DNA from: Clostridiaceae bacterium
GTDB taxonomy: Bacteria > Bacillota > Clostridia > UBA1212 > DUPL01
Assembly: GCA_012522035.1 (NCBI GenBank)
Contig: JAAYLF010000297.1
Location: 1-7,664 of the forward strand
Direction of reading: 5' to 3'
DNA: 7,664 nucleotides
Positions within the stretch are counted from its first letter, which is position 1, and each line of letters opens with the position of its first letter. The position numbers were made by a program, and so were the translations under genes. Below, piece by piece: positions 1 to 6,636 of this stretch. The notes beneath the pieces were generated by a model, which saw only the letters and a list, made by a program, of their open reading frames with translations, made no database searches and had not been told where the DNA came from.

Positions 1-2
1 AG

Positions 3-128
3 ATTTTTATCGATATAGATAATGTGACAGGAAATGTTGCTTTAAGAATTCCTAAAGATTTGGATTATGAACTTAAGGACTTCAGAAAAAACATCCAGTC
101 GCCCAAGTATTTGATTTCCACATATTAG
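3..128 (+). CDS. C-terminal end of an unidentified protein (partial, 5' end outside window)
   Basis: Frame 3 is open from the window edge to a TAG at 126-128 and gives 41 residues ending in KYLISTY. The other two forward frames close within about 25 bases, which supports this one. The tail is hydrophilic and mixed in charge. It includes an NVTGNVALRIPKDLDYE stretch that looks like alternating beta strands. I see no motif that identifies a family, and it does not resemble any V-ATPase subunit. It ends 80 nt before the first ATPase gene, with an inverted repeat between them, so it is probably a separate transcription unit. It could also be a chance open frame, since only 126 bases are visible. 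Confidence 0.5.
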   Translation: MFIDIDNVTGNVALRIPKDLDYELKDFRKNIQSPKYLISTY

Positions 129-139
129 TGTATTAAAAT
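111..139 (+). promoter_or_regulatory. candidate sigma-A-type promoter for the ATPase operon
   Basis: TTGATT at 111-116 (4 of 6 to TTGACA) is followed after 17 bases by TAAAAT at 134-139 (5 of 6 to TATAAT). Transcription would start near 146. The -35 box and most of the spacer overlap the last codons of the upstream gene. A second -10-like hexamer, TATAGT at 146-151, lacks a good -35 at the right distance. The surroundings are AT-rich, so a chance match is quite possible. This is the only stretch upstream of the operon in the window where a promoter would fit. Confidence 0.4.
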
Positions 140-154
140 GAATAGTATAGTTAC

Positions 155-184
155 AAGTAGAGAACTTTGCTTGGTTCTCTACTT
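155..184 (+). terminator. perfect 11-bp inverted repeat; terminator of the upstream gene or leader hairpin of the operon
   Basis: AAGTAGAGAAC at 155-165 pairs perfectly with GTTCTCTACTT at 174-184 around an 8-base loop (TTTGCTTG). It begins 26 bases after the upstream stop codon. It is followed by TATTG, so the U-tract is short and interrupted, and only 4 of the 11 pairs are G:C. Its position suits a weak intrinsic terminator for the upstream gene. If the promoter at 111-139 is real, the hairpin instead sits about 10 bases into the operon's transcript, as a 5' leader structure ending 12 bases before the first ribosome binding site. The structure is certain from the sequence, but its role is not. 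Confidence 0.5.
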
Positions 185-196
185 TATTGCAATAAC

Positions 197-203
197 GGGG
201 TGG
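197..203 (+). promoter_or_regulatory. ribosome binding site deciding the TTG start of the H/G subunit
   Basis: GGGGTGG lies 5 bases upstream of TTG 209. An alternative in-frame GTG at 200 is inside this purine-rich element and would have no binding site of its own. A TTG at 167 falls in the loop of the inverted repeat and also has none in good position. Choosing 209 gives a protein that begins SNKALDLVL, which looks like the usual N-terminus of the family. Confidence 0.65.
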
Positions 204-208
204 TTAAT

Positions 209-520
209 TTGTCAAACAAGGCTTTAGATCTTGTTCTTGAAAAGGAAAAGGAATCCGACAAGCGAATAAGGGAAGCAAGGCATGAAGCTGAAAGAATAAT
301 CCAGGAAGGCAAGAAGCGGGTAAGAGAAATGCTTGAAAGACTGGATCAGGAAGAAAAGGATGAAGTATTAAAGCTTCAGCTTGATGCTGACAAGGAAATA
401 GAGAGACTTAAGGAAGAGTATTCCCAAAAGTCTCAGGAAGAAATTGAAGAGCTTGTTAAAAAGGCCGAGGGCAGGAAGGAAGCTGCTGTCGGTTTGGTGG
501 TTGAGAAGCTGTTTTTCTAG
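209..520 (+). CDS. ntpF: V-type ATPase peripheral stalk subunit H/G (NtpF-like)
   Basis: This is a small stalk protein of 103 residues that pairs with subunit E in a coiled coil and tethers the A/B head to membrane subunit I. It is cytoplasmic. Nearly the whole chain is a charged heptad-type helix rich in E, K and R (for example EKEKESDKRIREARHEAERI), with a small C-terminal tail VGLVVEKLFF. The length fits the family (about 100-110). The start is TTG 209 behind GGGGTGG; a longer frame back to TTG 167 is rejected. It is the first gene of the operon, 12 bases ahead of ntpI, whose ribosome binding site overlaps this gene's TAG stop. The symbol follows E. hirae, where NtpF is the stalk subunit; the archaeal name is AhaH, and other schemes call it subunit G. 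Because coiled coils diverge fast, the assignment rests on context as well as composition. Confidence 0.87.
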   Translation: MSNKALDLVLEKEKESDKRIREARHEAERIIQEGKKRVREMLERLDQEEKDEVLKLQLDADKEIERLKEEYSQKSQEEIEELVKKAEGRKEAAVGLVVEKLFF

Positions 521-532
521 GAGGAAAAATTA

Positions 533-2500
533 ATGGCAATTCTACAAATGAAGAGAATCGACATAATTGCCTTGCGGAAAGAGCGCAAGGACGTTCTTGA
601 AATGCTGCAGGAATTAGGCTGTGTCGAGATAATTGATGTGGATAGGGAAGGTATAGAAAAAGTCAACACCCAGCCTTTCATAGACGAGTTTGAAAGGGAT
701 ATGGATTTGGCTGTGCGTGCAAAGGAGATTGTGGAAAGGTACGCAGACAGAAAGAAGCCGTTTTTGTCTTCTTTTCTTGAAGGCAGGGTTGTTGACAGGA
801 ATGAGTTTGTGGAGAAAAGCAAAAGCTACAAATCCACAATACAACTATGCCGTGAGATAGTTGATTTATCAAAAGGAATAGAAAAAGACGAGGAAAGAAA
901 GAACTCCCTCCAGACTGAATACGACTCTCTTCTAATCTGGTCTGATTTGAAGATAAACGCAAATCAAAAAGAAACAAAACATGCAAAGATATACATTGGT
1001 CATTTTCAAAAGGCTCTTGCAGAAGAGGACATATTAAGTTTGATTGACAATGATCTGGTTCACGTTGAGATTTTAAAGGCGTTCAAGGACCAGACCTGTG
1101 TTCTTGTTCTCTGCCACAAGGATGCCACTGCTTTGGTTGAAAAGACGTTGAGGCAGCTTGAGTTTTATCCTTTTGAATACTCCTGTTCCGTTCTGCCTGT
1201 TGAAAGACTTAAAGAAATTGAGAATCAAAAGAAAGATCTGGAAAAATCCATAGAGGAAAAAACAAGTCTTTTGAAAAAACATGCTCAAAAACTTGATGAT
1301 ATCGAGCTTGTAATAGATTATTTGTCCATAAGGAAGGACAAGTATGAGGAGATAAAAAAGCTTGCAAACACTCCTCATGTGGTCGTTATTTCGGCATACA
1401 TACCTGGGAAGGAGATTGAAAGATGCACAAATCTTATTTATGCAAGGTTTAACACATGTTTTGACATATATGATCCGGAAGAGGATGAGGACGTTCCGGT
1501 TTTGCTCGAGAACAACAGTTTCGTAAGGCCGATGGAATCCATAACTGAGATGTATGCTCTTCCGGGCAAGGAGGATCCGGATCCAAGTCCGGTCATGGCC
1601 TTCTTTTACTACCTTCTTTTTGGCCTTATGTTCTCCGATGCCGGATACGGCCTTGTAATGGCGGTTGCTTCCTTTATTATGATTAAAAAGAAGAATGTAA
1701 AGGAATCCGTCAAGAAAACCTTTTCCATGTTCTTTTACTGCGGTATCTCCACAGTGTTCTGGGGAGCTGTATTCGGAAGCTGGTTTGGAGATATAGTTCC
1801 TGTGATATACAAGGAGTTTCTTCATAAAACTCCACCCAACATGGCCCTGTGGTTCAATCCCATAGACTTTCCCATAAAGTTTTTAATCTTTGCCTTCCTT
1901 TTGGGAATGGCCCATCTGTTTGCAGGAGTTTTGACCAAGGGTGTAATCTCTGCCAGGAAGGGAAGTATCCTGGACGGATTCTTTGATTCGGTACCAATCA
2001 TATCCCTGGTAACAGGCGGTGCCTTCCTGGGTGCTACATATCTGGTGGCTGTACCTCCTGTGCTTCTTAGGATAGGGAAATACCTCCTCGGTTTGGGAGT
2101 TATACTTGTCATACTTGCTGAAATATACAGGACAAGAAAGATTCTGCTTGGCCTGGGCAGTGGGCTTTACAGTCTTTACAATACCTTTTCCGGGTATGTA
2201 AGCGACTTCCTTTCATACTCTAGACTTCTGGCACTGGGTCTTTGTACAGGAAGCGTTGCCAGCGTTGTCAACATGGTGGGAGTGCTGCCTTCAAATCCTG
2301 TAGTCAAGGCCATTGCACTAACGATTGCATTTTTGCTGGGACACAGTCTGAACTTTGCAATAAATGCATTGGGTGCTTATGTGCATACAAACAGACTTAT
2401 GTTTATTGAGCTTTTTTCCAAGTTTTATGAAGGTGGAGGCAGAGCCTTCAAACCTTTTAGAATAAATACCGCATATGTAAAGATTAAGGAGGAAATTTAA
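533..2500 (+). CDS. ntpI: V-type ATPase membrane subunit I (a subunit, stator/ion channel)
   Basis: This 655-residue stator subunit forms the ion access half-channels against the K ring and anchors the peripheral stalks. Residues 1 to about 350 are the cytoplasmic arm, with charged coiled-coil stretches (clearest about 222-275, beginning ERLKEIENQKKDLEK). From P353 onward there are many hydrophobic helices (FFYYLLFGLMFSDAGYG, FLIFAFLLGMAHLFAGVL and others), consistent with the family's 7-8 membrane segments. The family hallmarks are present: DFLSYSRLLALGL with R564, and HTNRLMFIELFSKFYEGGG with R621. By comparison with the yeast a subunit, these are the two channel arginines that face the ring carboxylate. 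The length is normal for bacterial I subunits. ATG 533 follows AGGAGG at 519-524 by 8 bases. The stop is 2 bases before ntpK, so translation is probably coupled. Confidence 0.97.
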   Translation: MAILQMKRIDIIALRKERKDVLEMLQELGCVEIIDVDREGIEKVNTQPFIDEFERDMDLAVRAKEIVERYADRKKPFLSSFLEGRVVDRNEFVEKSKSYKSTIQLCREIVDLSKGIEKDEERKNSLQTEYDSLLIWSDLKINANQKETKHAKIYIGHFQKALAEEDILSLIDNDLVHVEILKAFKDQTCVLVLCHKDATALVEKTLRQLEFYPFEYSCSVLPVERLKEIENQKKDLEKSIEEKTSLLKKHAQKLDDIELVIDYLSIRKDKYEEIKKLANTPHVVVISAYIPGKEIERCTNLIYARFNTCFDIYDPEEDEDVPVLLENNSFVRPMESITEMYALPGKEDPDPSPVMAFFYYLLFGLMFSDAGYGLVMAVASFIMIKKKNVKESVKKTFSMFFYCGISTVFWGAVFGSWFGDIVPVIYKEFLHKTPPNMALWFNPIDFPIKFLIFAFLLGMAHLFAGVLTKGVISARKGSILDGFFDSVPIISLVTGGAFLGATYLVAVPPVLLRIGKYLLGLGVILVILAEIYRTRKILLGLGSGLYSLYNTFSGYVSDFLSYSRLLALGLCTGSVASVVNMVGVLPSNPVVKAIALTIAFLLGHSLNFAINALGAYVHTNRLMFIELFSKFYEGGGRAFKPFRINTAYVKIKEEI

Positions 2501-2502
2501 CA

Positions 2503-2976
2503 ATGGACAAATACGGAATAGTTATAGCTGTTTTGGGAGCGGTATCCGCAGCTCTCTTTTCAGGAATGGGTTCTGCGAAAGCTACCGGAATGGTGGGTGA
2601 ATCCGCAGCAGGAGTAATATCAGAAGATCCTTCCAAGTTCAGCAAACTCTTGATACTTCAGCTTCTTCCTGGTACCCAGGGTCTTTACGGTCTTCTGGTT
2701 GCTGTTCTTGCACTGAGCAAACTGGGACTTCTGGCAGGAGAGATTCAGACACTATCCTGGGGGCAGGGCCTTATGTACTTCTTTGCCTGCATGCCTATTA
2801 CCATTGTAGGATACTGGTCTGCTATCAAGCAGGGAAGAACTGCAATTGCAGGTGTTGGCATTGTGGCAAAGAAACCCGAGCAAAGCGGTAGAGCAGTAAC
2901 GCTTGCAGCTATTGTTGAGATTTATGCCATACTGGCACTTCTAATATCCATACTTGCATTGAATGGAATAGGATAA
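2503..2976 (+). CDS. ntpK: V-type ATPase proteolipid subunit K (c-ring, probably Na+-binding)
   Basis: This is the rotor-ring proteolipid of 157 residues. It is a fused double hairpin with four membrane helices, about 4-24, 49-72, 88-108 and 131-153. The two halves are related (LLPGTQGLYG in helix 2, IVEIYAILALL in helix 4), and only the second keeps the ion-carrying carboxylate, E139. From memory of the E. hirae NtpK structure, Na+ is held by L61, T64, Q65, Q110 and E139, with Y68 bonding to the glutamate. The equivalents here are L55, T58, Q59, Q110, E139 and Y62, all conserved. The residue after E139 is I, where E. hirae has T. A strong AAGGAGG (2486-2492) sits 10 bases before ATG 2503, as expected for a subunit needed in many copies per complex. 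The Na+ specificity is inferred. Confidence 0.97.
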   Translation: MDKYGIVIAVLGAVSAALFSGMGSAKATGMVGESAAGVISEDPSKFSKLLILQLLPGTQGLYGLLVAVLALSKLGLLAGEIQTLSWGQGLMYFFACMPITIVGYWSAIKQGRTAIAGVGIVAKKPEQSGRAVTLAAIVEIYAILALLISILALNGIG

Positions 2977-2987
2977 GGGTTGGAAAT

Positions 2988-3593
2988 ATGGATACAGGTC
3001 TTGAGAAGATTCTGAAAAAAATTGAAGAAGAATGCGAAGCGGAAGTTAAAAGAATAATTGATGCTGCCACAAAGGAAGCTGATGAATTCTATATCGATGC
3101 TGAAAAGGAAGCTTTAAGTCAGAAGGAAAAGAGGCTTGAAAAAGCCAAGGCTGACAGTGAAGCCAGAATAAGCATTGCAAAAAAGACCTTTGAGCTTGAG
3201 AAAAGAAACATGCTTCTTAAGGCTAAGAATCAGCTTATTGATGAAGTTGTGGAAATGGCGTTAAAAAGGGTGCGGGATCTACAAGGTGACGATTATCTTT
3301 CCCTTGTAAAAAAACTCATACTCAAACACTCCTTGAAAGGTGAGGGGGTATTGAGGTTTTCAGAAAAGGATCTGCCACGAATTACAGATACTTTCCTGAA
3401 CAAAGTCAACTCCATGCTGAAAGAAGATGGAAAGCATGTGGTAAAGGGTGAGAGCATTGACATTAAGGATGGCTTTGTAATTGAGTACAGGGATGTGGAT
3501 ATAAACTGTACTTTTGAGGCTTTGATAAAAGGCATGGAAGAGGAAATCCGAGAGCAAGTGTACAGAGTTCTTTTTCAGGAGGATAATGAATGA
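2988..3593 (+). CDS. ntpE: V-type ATPase peripheral stalk subunit E
   Basis: This 201-residue stalk subunit pairs with the H/G subunit and caps the A/B head. The first half (about 1-105) is a highly charged helix (KKIEEECEAEVKRIIDAATK and on) that forms the stalk coiled coil. The second half is a mixed alpha/beta globular domain, including VKGESIDIKDGFVIEYRDVD near 150-170. That segment matches the family pattern in which a glycine-rich turn precedes the D-I/V-N strand (here VDINCTFEALI). The length is normal. ATG 2988 lies 11 bases after the ntpK stop. Its binding site is weak, AAGGG at 2975-2979, overlapping that stop. The last four bases overlap the start of ntpC. Confidence 0.94.
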   Translation: MDTGLEKILKKIEEECEAEVKRIIDAATKEADEFYIDAEKEALSQKEKRLEKAKADSEARISIAKKTFELEKRNMLLKAKNQLIDEVVEMALKRVRDLQGDDYLSLVKKLILKHSLKGEGVLRFSEKDLPRITDTFLNKVNSMLKEDGKHVVKGESIDIKDGFVIEYRDVDINCTFEALIKGMEEEIREQVYRVLFQEDNE

Positions 3594-4555
3594 GGGAAAC
3601 TGATTATGCATACAGTGTGGGAGTGATACGCTATCGGGAAACCAGTCTCATATCAAAATCCGACATGGCTGCTTTGGTTGACATGCCAGATATTGAAAGC
3701 AGCTTGTCATTTCTTGATTCAAAGGGATACAAGGACATTTCCCTTGAAAACCTTAACGCATATTTAAATCAGAAATCAAAAGAGGTTTGGGACTTTCTTG
3801 TTGATACGCTACAAGACAGTAATGTGTTTTCCTTTTATCTATTAAAGAATGACTTCCACAACCTTAAGGTTTCCCTTAAAGCAAAAGTGCTCGGTGTTGA
3901 AGCAAGGGACTTTTTGCAGCCATCCTGTGTCCTGCCGGAATTGTTAAAGGAAAGAGTGGATGAAAAGGACTTTGACAATCTTCCTTATGGTTTGAAGGAA
4001 TGTGCTATTGAAGCATATGATATCCTTGTCAGAACCAAAGATGCTTTCCTGTGTGATTTGGTGGTTGACAGACATTGCCTTGATTCAGTTCTTAATGAAG
4101 TTAAAAAGACAAGGAATGAGTTTTTGATATCGTATGCCCAAACCTTTGCTTCCTATGCGAATATAAAGATTGCGTACAGGCTTTCAGGCGGGATTAGGGA
4201 CAAGGAAATGGCCAATATTTCCTTGTGCCATGTGGCCGATCCTGACAGGGAGGCTCTTTTGGAAGCTTGTGCTGAAGGCAGGGAGGCCCTTGTTTCATAT
4301 TTGAAAAAGACGAAGTATAAAGATATGGCAGAAATATTGGAAAACTCGGTAGTGCTTTTTGAAAAGGAATGTGATGAAAGACTTGCAAGGATGTGCATGG
4401 AAGTAAAAGACAGGGTATTGGGTCCGGAGCCAGTCTTTGCGTATTTCATAGCCAAGGAAATGGAGATTGCCAATATCCGGATCGTACTTTTCTGCATGAA
4501 GAATGGAATTGAAAAGGATACAATAAGGGAGAGGGTGCGAAACATATATGTATAA
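3590..4555 (+). CDS. ntpC: V-type ATPase subunit C (d subunit, rotor adaptor)
   Basis: This 321-residue, all-helical, soluble protein is the family's funnel-shaped adaptor, which sits on the K ring and receives the D/F axle. Visible family features are the N-terminus DYAYSVGVIRYRETSLIS, the segment DFHNLKVSLKAKVLG near residues 85-100, and the C-terminal EPVFAYFIAKEMEIANIRIV near 282-301. No membrane segment or cofactor motif is seen, as expected. It is close to, or slightly shorter than, the usual 320-350 residues. ATG 3590 overlaps the ntpE stop in an ATGA arrangement, with AGGAGG at 3577-3582, so it is probably translationally coupled. Its 3' end overlaps the next gene by 8 bases. Confidence 0.95.
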   Translation: MRETDYAYSVGVIRYRETSLISKSDMAALVDMPDIESSLSFLDSKGYKDISLENLNAYLNQKSKEVWDFLVDTLQDSNVFSFYLLKNDFHNLKVSLKAKVLGVEARDFLQPSCVLPELLKERVDEKDFDNLPYGLKECAIEAYDILVRTKDAFLCDLVVDRHCLDSVLNEVKKTRNEFLISYAQTFASYANIKIAYRLSGGIRDKEMANISLCHVADPDREALLEACAEGREALVSYLKKTKYKDMAEILENSVVLFEKECDERLARMCMEVKDRVLGPEPVFAYFIAKEMEIANIRIVLFCMKNGIEKDTIRERVRNIYV

Positions 4556-4856
4556 AGTGGCTGTAATGGGAGACAAGGACAGTGTGGAAGGCTTTAAGGC
4601 TATAGGCATGCATGCGGTTGTGGCTGACAAAGACAATGCCCTTGCGAAACTTAGGGAGCTGGTTGAATTAAATTATGCCGCAATATTCATAACTGAGGAA
4701 CTTGCATCCTGTATTCCCGAGGTAATACAGAAGTATAAAGAAAAGACAATTCCTGCCATAATCCTTATCCCCGGACTTAAGGGCAATACCGGGGAGGGCA
4801 TGAGGAATATTGGCGAGCTCGTTAAAAATGCAGTCGGAGCAGACATACTTGGTTAA
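4548..4856 (+). CDS. ntpG: V-type ATPase central stalk subunit F (NtpG)
   Basis: This small central-stalk subunit of 102 residues binds subunit D in the rotor axle and stimulates ATPase activity in the family. The sequence has the CheY-like alternating pattern of strands and helices seen in family members: YKVAVMGDKDSVEGFKAIG at the start, AAIFITEELA near 45-54, and TIPAIILIPGLKGNTGEGM near 67-85. The central IFITE and the PAIILIPG strand are typical. ATG 4548 lies inside the end of ntpC (8-base overlap). The only purine-rich stretch, AGGGAGAGGG at 4526-4535, is 12 bases upstream, a little far, so initiation may depend on ribosomes finishing ntpC. In E. hirae this subunit is NtpG; elsewhere it is called AtpF or subunit F. 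Confidence 0.94.
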   Translation: MYKVAVMGDKDSVEGFKAIGMHAVVADKDNALAKLRELVELNYAAIFITEELASCIPEVIQKYKEKTIPAIILIPGLKGNTGEGMRNIGELVKNAVGADILG

Positions 4857-4861
4857 AGGGG
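4855..4861 (+). promoter_or_regulatory. ribosome binding site deciding the TTG start of subunit A
   Basis: AAAGGGG overlaps the last two bases of the ntpG stop codon and lies 8 bases before TTG 4870. The upstream in-frame ATGs at 4810 and 4828 lie inside ntpG and have no binding site. A GTG at 4861 is inside the element itself. Starting at 4870 places NHGTIVKVSGPLVVAEGM at the N-terminus, which is where A subunits begin. Confidence 0.75.
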
Positions 4862-4869
4862 TGTTATAT

Positions 4870-6636
4870 TTGAATCACGGTACCATTGTTAAAGTATCAG
4901 GACCCTTGGTGGTGGCAGAAGGCATGAGGCATGCCAGCATGTTTGATGTGGTAAGGGTTGGAAAGGCAAATTTAATAGGTGAGATTATAGAGATGCATGG
5001 GGACAGGGCTTCCATACAGGTTTACGAGGAGACGGAAGGTCTTGGCCCTGGAGATGTGGTTGTGTCTACAAATCTTCGCATGAGTGTCGAACTGGGTCCT
5101 GGTTTGATAGGAAGCATATTCGATGGAATACAAAGACCTCTTGATGAGATTATGAGAATATCGGGACACAACCTGACAAGAGGTGTCATGGTGCCTTCAT
5201 TAAACAGGGAGAAGAAATGGGACTTTGTAAAGTGTGTCAATGAAGGTGATTATGTACAAGCAGGAGATGTTTTGGGCACCGTTGTTGAAACGGAAGTGGT
5301 TGAGCATAAAATCATGGTGCCTTATGGAGTTTCGGGTACCATTTTGAAGATAGAAGAAGGTTCTTATACCGTCACCGATACAATTGCAGTGGTGGAAACA
5401 GAAAAGGGAAAAGTGGATCTTTCCATGATGCAGACCTGGCCGGTAAGAAAGGAAAGGCCGTATCAAAAGAAGCTGCCGCCTGAAAAACCCATGGTGACAG
5501 GTCAGAGGGTTATTGACTGCCTCTTCCCTGTGGCAAAGGGGGGAGTGGCTGCAATTCCGGGTCCCTTTGGGAGTGGAAAGACAATAACCCAGCACCAGCT
5601 GGCAAAATGGGCGGAAGCCGATATTGTTGTGTATATTGGATGTGGGGAACGAGGCAATGAGATGACGGACGTTCTTATGGAGTTTCCAAAGCTTGTTGAT
5701 CCGAGAACAGGAAAATCCATAATGGAAAGAACGGTTTTGATCGCAAACACCTCCGACATGCCCGTTGCAGCAAGAGAAGCGTCCATTTATACGGGAATAA
5801 CTATAGCGGAGTATTTCAGAGACATGGGGTATTCTGTTGCGCTGATGGCGGATTCCACCTCAAGATGGGCGGAAGCCTTGCGAGAAATGTCAGGACGGCT
5901 TGAAGAGATGCCTGGAGAGGAAGGTTATCCAGCATACTTGGGAAGCCGTCTTGCCCAGTTCTACGAAAGAGCCGGCAGGGTTGTGTCCTTGGGATCGGAT
6001 AAGAGGGAAGGCACCCTTACTGCCATTGGAGCAGTTTCGCCACCTGGCGGAGATTTTTCGGAACCTGTAACCCAGGCAACCCTCAGGATTGTAAAGGTAT
6101 TCTGGGGTCTGGATGCAAATCTTGCATACAAAAGGCATTTCCCCGCCATAAACTACCTTACAAGTTATTCCCTTTACGTGGATACCTTGGAGAAGTGGTT
6201 TAACGAGAATATTTCACCTCTTTGGTGCAAGCTTAGAATAAGGATGCTTCAATTCCTTCAGGATGAAGCGGAGCTGGAGGAGATTGTGAAGCTGGTAGGT
6301 ATGGATGCCTTGTCACCTCAGGACAGACTCAAGATGGAAGTGGCAAGATCCATAAGGGAAGATTTTCTCCATCAGCTTGCCTTTCATGAGGTTGATACCT
6401 ACACAAGTCTTGAAAAACAGTTCCTGCTTATGAGACTCATTTTTGAATACCATGATGAGGCTGCACTGCTCCTTAAAGAGGGTGGAAATATTGAGGATAT
6501 AGTGAGTATTCCTGCAAGGGAAGCCATTGGCAGATTCAAGTATGTCAAGGAAGAAGAGATACATGCAAGGTATGCTGAAATAAGTGAGAGGATTAGGAAT
6601 GAGCTTAAGGCTCTGGCTGGCAAGGAGGAGATATAA
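4870..6636 (+). CDS. ntpA: V-type ATPase catalytic subunit A
   Basis: This is the catalytic nucleotide-binding subunit, 588 residues from TTG 4870, a normal length. In order it has an N-terminal beta barrel (about 1-70), the A-specific bulge inserted about 110-190 (starting near VMVPSLNREKKWDFV), the RecA-like core, and a helical C-terminus. The Walker A loop is GPFGSGKT at 231-238 with K237. The catalytic glutamate is E260 in GCGERGNEM. The Walker B strand is YSVALMADSTSRWAEAL, followed by LEEMPGEEGYPAYLGSRLA and QFYERAG. There is no intein at the Walker loop, a known insertion site in some archaeal and fungal homologues. The motifs appear complete, so the subunit looks functional. It starts 13 bases after ntpG, and its stop shares one base with the ntpB start (TAATG). 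Confidence 0.98.
   Translation: MNHGTIVKVSGPLVVAEGMRHASMFDVVRVGKANLIGEIIEMHGDRASIQVYEETEGLGPGDVVVSTNLRMSVELGPGLIGSIFDGIQRPLDEIMRISGHNLTRGVMVPSLNREKKWDFVKCVNEGDYVQAGDVLGTVVETEVVEHKIMVPYGVSGTILKIEEGSYTVTDTIAVVETEKGKVDLSMMQTWPVRKERPYQKKLPPEKPMVTGQRVIDCLFPVAKGGVAAIPGPFGSGKTITQHQLAKWAEADIVVYIGCGERGNEMTDVLMEFPKLVDPRTGKSIMERTVLIANTSDMPVAAREASIYTGITIAEYFRDMGYSVALMADSTSRWAEALREMSGRLEEMPGEEGYPAYLGSRLAQFYERAGRVVSLGSDKREGTLTAIGAVSPPGGDFSEPVTQATLRIVKVFWGLDANLAYKRHFPAINYLTSYSLYVDTLEKWFNENISPLWCKLRIRMLQFLQDEAELEEIVKLVGMDALSPQDRLKMEVARSIREDFLHQLAFHEVDTYTSLEKQFLLMRLIFEYHDEAALLLKEGGNIEDIVSIPAREAIGRFKYVKEEEIHARYAEISERIRNELKALAGKEEI

Noticed and set aside
167..208. A longer N-terminus for the H/G subunit starting at TTG 167
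   Set aside because: The codon lies in the loop of an inverted repeat and has no good ribosome binding site. The extra residues (LGSLLYCNNG...) do not look like the family N-terminus.
1073..1825. A 250-codon open frame on the minus strand inside ntpI
   Set aside because: It lies wholly antisense to a clearly conserved gene, its protein is of odd composition with no recognisable domain, and I see no ribosome binding site or operon context. It is best explained as a shadow of codon bias.
4606..4615. Perfect palindrome GCATGCATGC within ntpG
   Set aside because: It encodes part of a normal stretch of the F subunit (GMHAV). At 10 bases it is too short to argue for a site, and no repeat of it is seen at other gene starts.
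4810..4869. A longer N-terminus for subunit A from ATG 4810
   Set aside because: It would overlap the end of ntpG by 47 bases without a binding site and add 20 residues before the conserved HGTIVKVSGPLVV start.
5560..5583. Possible intein at the Walker A loop of subunit A, a known insertion site in some homologues
   Set aside because: The loop GPFGSGKT reads straight through into TITQHQLAKW with no insertion, and the protein is of normal length.
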